DNA from: Candidatus Omnitrophota bacterium
GTDB lineage: Bacteria > Omnitrophota > Koll11 > Zapsychrales > Fredricksoniimonadaceae
Assembly: GCA_015233705.1 (NCBI GenBank)
Contig: JADFXE010000015.1
Location: forward strand, 1-20,539
Length of the DNA stretch: 20,539 nucleotides
Reading direction: 5' to 3'
Shown here: positions 12,401-18,400 of the stretch, in pieces
Numbering within the stretch: position 1 is the first letter of the stretch
Layout: every line of letters starts with the position of its first letter
The notes under the pieces: generated by a model
The model's input: only the letters and a program-made list of their open reading frames with translations
What the model was told of the DNA's origin: nothing
Databases searched by the model: none
Position numbers and translations under genes: made by a program

Positions 12401-15400
12401 CAACGGATGGGACGTCGGTCACAGGCTGGCTCGTCCTCTTGGGATCGCTCGCCGCGTGTCTCATGGCCGCTCTGTACACCGTTTCAGTGGACAGTGGCCG
12501 GGCGAGGATCCCGACCAGCGCGCCGTGCATCGCGCCGAAGAAGCAGGCTTCCGGGAAGGAAACAGCCGACAGGAGAAAGGATCTCCTTCAGAAGACCGCA
12601 AATACCGCCAACAGGATAACAACACAGTTCGTGGATGAGATGGAAAAGTTGCTGAGCCTTGACCACCAGTCAGGCCCGACAGAAATGATCTTCCGATATG
12701 TGCCGCATGCCCACGCGATGTGGTTTGATCTTGCTTTTCATAATATGACAGAGCCCGAGACAACACGGAAATCTAGAAAAATTTTATTCCTCTGCCGTCT
12801 TTATGCCGGGTTATTTTTGAACTGGGAGCGTGAAAATCCGACAGAGAAGATCATGTCGGCCTTGCCGGAGCCAGCCAGGAGTTTGTCTGCGAAGCAACAG
12901 AGACCGATCAAAGAAAAGATAAACGCTTTACAAGCGTTAATAAGGCCCTGGGCGGATAAGATCACGGCCTTGCCGCAATTTCCCGAGGTCCAGGAGGTTG
13001 ATGTTCTTGCGATCACACAGCGGGCTTTGAAGGCCGCCGGAGGCTCGGCCAAATTTCATGCCGGCCCTGATCTGCCCCGCATTCGGACGGATCAAGAGAT
13101 ATTGGAAGCGGCGTTATTTGAAATGTTCACGGATCTTGACCAGTGTGGCGTATTGATATCGGGGATAAAAATAAGACGTCTTCCGGGAAGAGCGTATGTT
13201 GAGATCGCCGTATCTTCTGATTATTGCCCTGATAGGGAGTTTGCGGCGATAGCTTTATGTCCCGATTTTCATGTGTACGAAGGCGATGACCGTGGCGGCG
13301 GGGCTACTCAGCACCTGTTCGCTGCCAAGTCGCTTGTTGAATCCCTGGGCGGTTCTTTTGACATGCAGTGCCATTTTCCAAAAGGCGACGACGTTGCCGA
13401 CAGAACGACATTTGTTATCCGCCTTCCCGTCGCTCAGGCGAAGAAGGGAGCCGAGAGGACCGGCCGGGCGCGGATGAATTTCTCCGCGCGGTGCATCGGC
13501 CCGGCTCCGGAAAAAGACCAGCGACCGACGGGCGCGATAGGGCTCCGTTCTATGAAGAAGCCTGCCCAAGTCAGGGTGAAAATTCATAACAGACCGCTCA
13601 GCGCTATCTGTGAGATTGCTTCGATATTTTTTGAGAGCATGAAAGTGGAAATTATTTTTACGCAAGGACAGGGGAACAGGGCAGAGGCCAACAGCATCAG
13701 CCAGCTGCTATTGTTCTTCCCCATTATCAATGAAGGCTCCATTGATGTTGAGGTGCGCGGGGATCATTCTGTTGAAATTCTGGAAAAGATTTTCCGTCTT
13801 GTGGAGGCGATGTTAGGGGAACGCGATATTGACACGCTTGGGAGTTTTGCATTCAGGAGATTTATTGCAGAGGCAGGAATGATCATCGCTGCGTCCGTGG
13901 AAGGCCCAAAATTAACCGGCGCGGGGATGATCCCGCGCGTCCGTGAATGGCTGGGCGAGACGTGGGCCAGGCGCGTCCAGGCGCTCGGCGAGCAGGCGGT
14001 TTTCGGAGCGATCGGCCGTTGTCTTGCGGCGTTCATCGGAGGGACCTTGGCCGGAATTGTAACGTGGTTTGGACTCTTTGTTGCCGCGCATTTTATCCCG
14101 TCGAGAATGCCACGTCCGCCGACAGAACGGATCCTTCTCGTCGCTGCTTTGAACGCCCTTGCCTTCGCGCTTCCCGCCGCTTGGTTCTGGCCCGCCTTCG
14201 CCCTTGTGACCGTGTTCCATCAAATATTTAATCTCGCCACGCTGCCGGCTGATGTATCAATCGTCGCTGATATCGTTAGAAATATAGACATTGCAAAAAA
14301 GAGGCTAATAGGAGGGAAAGTAGCTGAAGCGTTGGGAGATGAAGAGGCGTCCCGTCTTGCGGGCATGATCGCAGAAAGGGCCTCAGATCCGTATTTTTAC
14401 ATGGAAAAAGGCGGGAATTTATACTTAAACATTTGTTTTGAGACACTGCTTGACCAATTGGAGGCAGGACAAGTTACATATAATGAATCGTGCTTTTGGG
14501 ACAAACCCCGTCTGGCATTAGGAAATGAGTTTAGCGATGCGAAGTCTGTTGGCGTGGGGCCCAGCGAGGCCTTGGCTGTTATTATTTTGGACAATGGCGT
14601 TTACAATAACGCCCGCAATCGTAATACGGCGCTAATACGGCTTATTGATGTAGGGTATCAGGTTGACAGATTTACGCGTCTTTATGAGCCAGTCAGCGTT
14701 GAAGAGATAAAGTTTATAGCCGTGAACGAGGCGGCTTTTGGAAGAATAATGAATCTGGCAGAAAATTTCCGAGAAGAAACGGCCAAGATCGGCGCTGTTT
14801 TAAGAAGAATGCTCGAACGAAATCAGTTTGTTGTTTTAGCGGACAAGGACTTTATGGCAGGCGAGAAAGATATCCTTGTCCGTCATGACAAGCCTCAGCC
14901 GCTTCCGCCGGCGTTAACGAAATTAGGCGTTAGAGACACCCGTTTTCATCCAACCCTTAATAACGTTGTTTACTGGACTTTGCGGGCGCCGCAGATGGCG
15001 GATATGGGGAAGAAGTTACGGAAACCTGGATTCGCCGCGCCAGCCCTTCAGCCCGGCTCAGGTTCGGCTGCGGCCCCGAAGGCGTCGTTCTTTTCGCGTC
15101 TGCTCGCCAAGGCGCCGTGGATGCTTACCCTTGGCGTTGCGCTTGCGGCGGCGGTCCTTGCGGCGTTGTCCTTTGGGTTGGGACATCGCGTTTTACCCAT
15201 CGGTCTTGTTTCAGTCGGAATCGTCTTTAGCTGTTTCCTGCCCCTTATTTTTTGCGTCGTTCCTGTTGCGGCATCATGGCTTGCAGAGCCGTCATTGGAC
15301 TGGCTTTATCACGGACTTGGAAAAACGATTCTGCCGGGCCAAGGGCCGGTTGTTCTGGACGTCGATCAGATGGCGACATGTTTCCGACTTCATTCGGAAC

Positions 15401-18400
15401 GCATGCGCGATGCCCAAAGGTTTGTCGATTTTCATTGCAAGAAAACCGCTGCCGGCATTTTCATTCTTCAGCCGACGTCGTCTAGATATCCCTTGGTCAT
15501 GCCCCGACTCATTCAGGAAGCTCTGCAAAAGGCGGTTGCCGCGGATCCAGTCAAATTGTCTCGCAGAGAGTTTACAGGCACAAGCCTGGCGCAGACTGGT
15601 CGCGCCCTTTTGGCGCCGGCGGGTATTGTCAAAGCCGCAGAATTATTTTCAGAAGTGACGACATTCATCCTTCTTCCGGCTGACCCAGTGTATCGTATTA
15701 AAGAAAGAAAAGCTTTGGAAAAACTTATTTTTAACTTTTCTTGTCCGTGGATGCTAAAAAGACCTTGCCAAGGGGAGGCTGTTCGACCGAAGGATTTATT
15801 GATATTGCGTAAGACGCCGCTTAATTTGCTTCCCGGTACGATGATAAAATTATATCCTCCGTTTTTCTGTCTAGATGTGGATCAGGACGGCCCTGTTCCG
15901 AGTCCTTTCACGGATTTGAAAGATCGGCCCAAGGTTATTGCGTGGGTGGAGAATGGCTGGGCGTCGGCGGAGGAAACGTCCGGGCTTCGGAGCGCATTGG
16001 CCCAGGACGTTCTTGCGTGCTTGCGTAAAAGGGAGGTCGACGCATTTTTCGCCGGAAGAGATCTTGCCGAGAAGCCTGTTGTGAAAAATGGGGGGTGGAC
16101 GTTCAAGGAAAATATTTTTGAGGAGGCCTTTGCCAAGCATGTGCCTAAAGAGGTTTTTGCCAATGGTCCGGTATTCAGAGAAAGTCATTTCAGAAGGCTG
16201 GTGGCTGCCCTTAAAAATCCGCAAAGCGAATTATTCCATGCCATGCAGGAAGATATTGCCTGGGCCGTTAAGGGACAGCAAGTGCTATGGGATATGCTGG
16301 CAGATGAAGAGGCCATGGAGCCGGTGAGACCCCAGATAGGCGAGATTGAAAAAGAGATCAGGATAACGAAGTACAATCTTGAAGAGTTGTTGGCCCGATG
16401 GCGGCGTCTGGCGTGGGCCTTCCGACCCGAGGAGGTCTTGTACGCGTCCGTTGCAGGATTAAGGTCTTCTCGGGAGCAAGAGCCCTGGAGGAAAGAGACT
16501 CGGGATCCGACGGCACAGGATCGAGCCCCCGCGATTCCGGAGGGGTGGTATTTTTCACAAACGGAGCAACTGGCCGATGAAATTGAGAAGACGCAGAGGC
16601 AGATTGAAGGCCTGGATGCGAGGCTGTATGAGATCATGCAAGACGCTGTATTGAAATATCGGCAGACTATTTTAAACAACCAAGCGTCCTCGCAAGGCGG
16701 CGAAGTCCCATCCGGCGCGGGGATGATACCGGTCGTGCGCGAGTGGCTGGGCGAGACGTGGGCTCGCCGCGTTCAGGCGCTAGGCGAGCAGGGAGTTTTC
16801 GCTGCGGTCGCCTGTGGTCTGGCGGCCTTGATCGGCGAACCGTTAGCCGGGATCGTGACGTGGCTCGGATTATTCTTCGGCGCGCATTTTATTTCGTCCC
16901 ACATGCCGCGCCCGCCGACCTGGCGGATTCTCCTCGTCGCCGCCTTGAACGCCCTTGTCTTTTTGCTTCCTGCCGCTTGGTTCTGGCCCGCATTCGCCCT
17001 TGTTACCGCGTTCCATCACGTTTTCAATCTCGTCACGTTTAAGGAGCAGGGTTTTGAAATGCGTTCTAATTATTTACGCAGGCGGTATCCGGTCGGGTCA
17101 ACGACTATTAGCGTGGCGGAAAATCCGGTGACGGCGGTATCGGTCAGGGCGTCTAGGAGGACGGCATGGACGGCAGTTGCGGATTTCTTCCGAAACCTGA
17201 GCAGGATAATTCCCGGGCTTTTGTCCTGGGGGAAGAGCACAGGGTTGCCGAAATCAGTGTCTTCCGTCAGAAGCACGCGTCCGGTTTTTTGCGCAAGAGC
17301 AAACACGCCAGCATCGTTCAGGCCGTGGAGTTTGAGTTCTGCAATGGTCTGGACGTCGTATTGGACGGAACGGAGAAGATCGACGGTCAGCTTGCTGACG
17401 CATTCGTCGCAGAGGATCACGGGTTTACCGGGCAAGATGGACCTCTTCGTTGCGGATCACGGTCGCGGCATACTCGACGCAGGCCGTGAGATCCGCCCGT
17501 GTCAACTGGGGAAAGTGGTTGGTCAGGATGTCGTCGAAAGAGGCCCCGTCGGCGATCAGGTCCAGGATTTGGGAGACCATGATCCGGTGGCCTTTGATAC
17601 ATGGCTTGCCATGGCATATCGATGGATCGGCGTTGATACGGTCAAAAGACATGGAAAACTCCTTTCTTGCTGGTTTAAGAATACAACAATAAGCGCGCAA
17701 AGTCAAACCGTCGTGATCGCGGTGATCGTTGCGCTTGCGGCGGCGGTCCTTGCGGCGTTGTTCTTTGGGTTGGCGCTCGCCGGTATCTTTGTGGCGCACT
17801 CGGCAACCGCGGCGCCGGCCGGCATGGGTACGATCGTCTGGATCGCTGTCACCCTCGCGGCGTTCTTCCTCATCCGCCCTGTCGTGGCTCCGAACCGATA
17901 TAGTCTCGGGGACGGTATGAGTTCAGCTGCCGCGGCTTTGAAACTCCGTAGCCTCGGGACGATCGAGATCAAGGATGGGAACGGCGAAGGGTATGTTTTC
18001 ACATATCGCCGTATTTCCGGAGGAGGCTGGTTGCGGCAAAGCGGAGCGTTTCAAATTACCGTCTCGCGCAAGGGAATTGTCGTCGGACATATCGACGTTC
18101 GCGGGAACAATACGGGATTGTCCTTTGAGTCAACGATGAGAATTGAAGAGCCCGGTCTTTTGGTCGATGAACCTTATTGGCATCTTGGTTTGGGCCGCGC
18201 GCTTCTGACTCTGGCCATGGGTATATCCCGGCTGCGGGGACACGTTGAATTTCTGGCCTGTAAGGTTGATCCATCACGACGCGTGGTCAAATTTTACACG
18301 GACCTTGGATTTGAACCCGACGAAAAGATCGCGTATATGTACAGGCGCGACCTGCGTTGTCCGTTACCCGCGATCAGCATCAAGGCGCGTTCCAGCCAGG

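Noticed and set aside
14966..15658. 230-codon Arg/Leu-rich open frame on the + strand in another register
   Set aside because: Arg-rich composition is typical of a shifted frame over GC-rich membrane helices. The giant frame gives the better protein.
16498..16530. DPTAQD as a third copy of the DWTAQ module end
   Set aside because: Only four residues match, and none of the other module landmarks are present upstream.
10068..17042. Repeated open frames starting MAGRDVG in every CPBP copy, which look like a conserved family
   Set aside because: They are shifted readings of the same repeated DNA. Their similarity only reflects the repeat, and the CPBP motifs lie in the giant frame.
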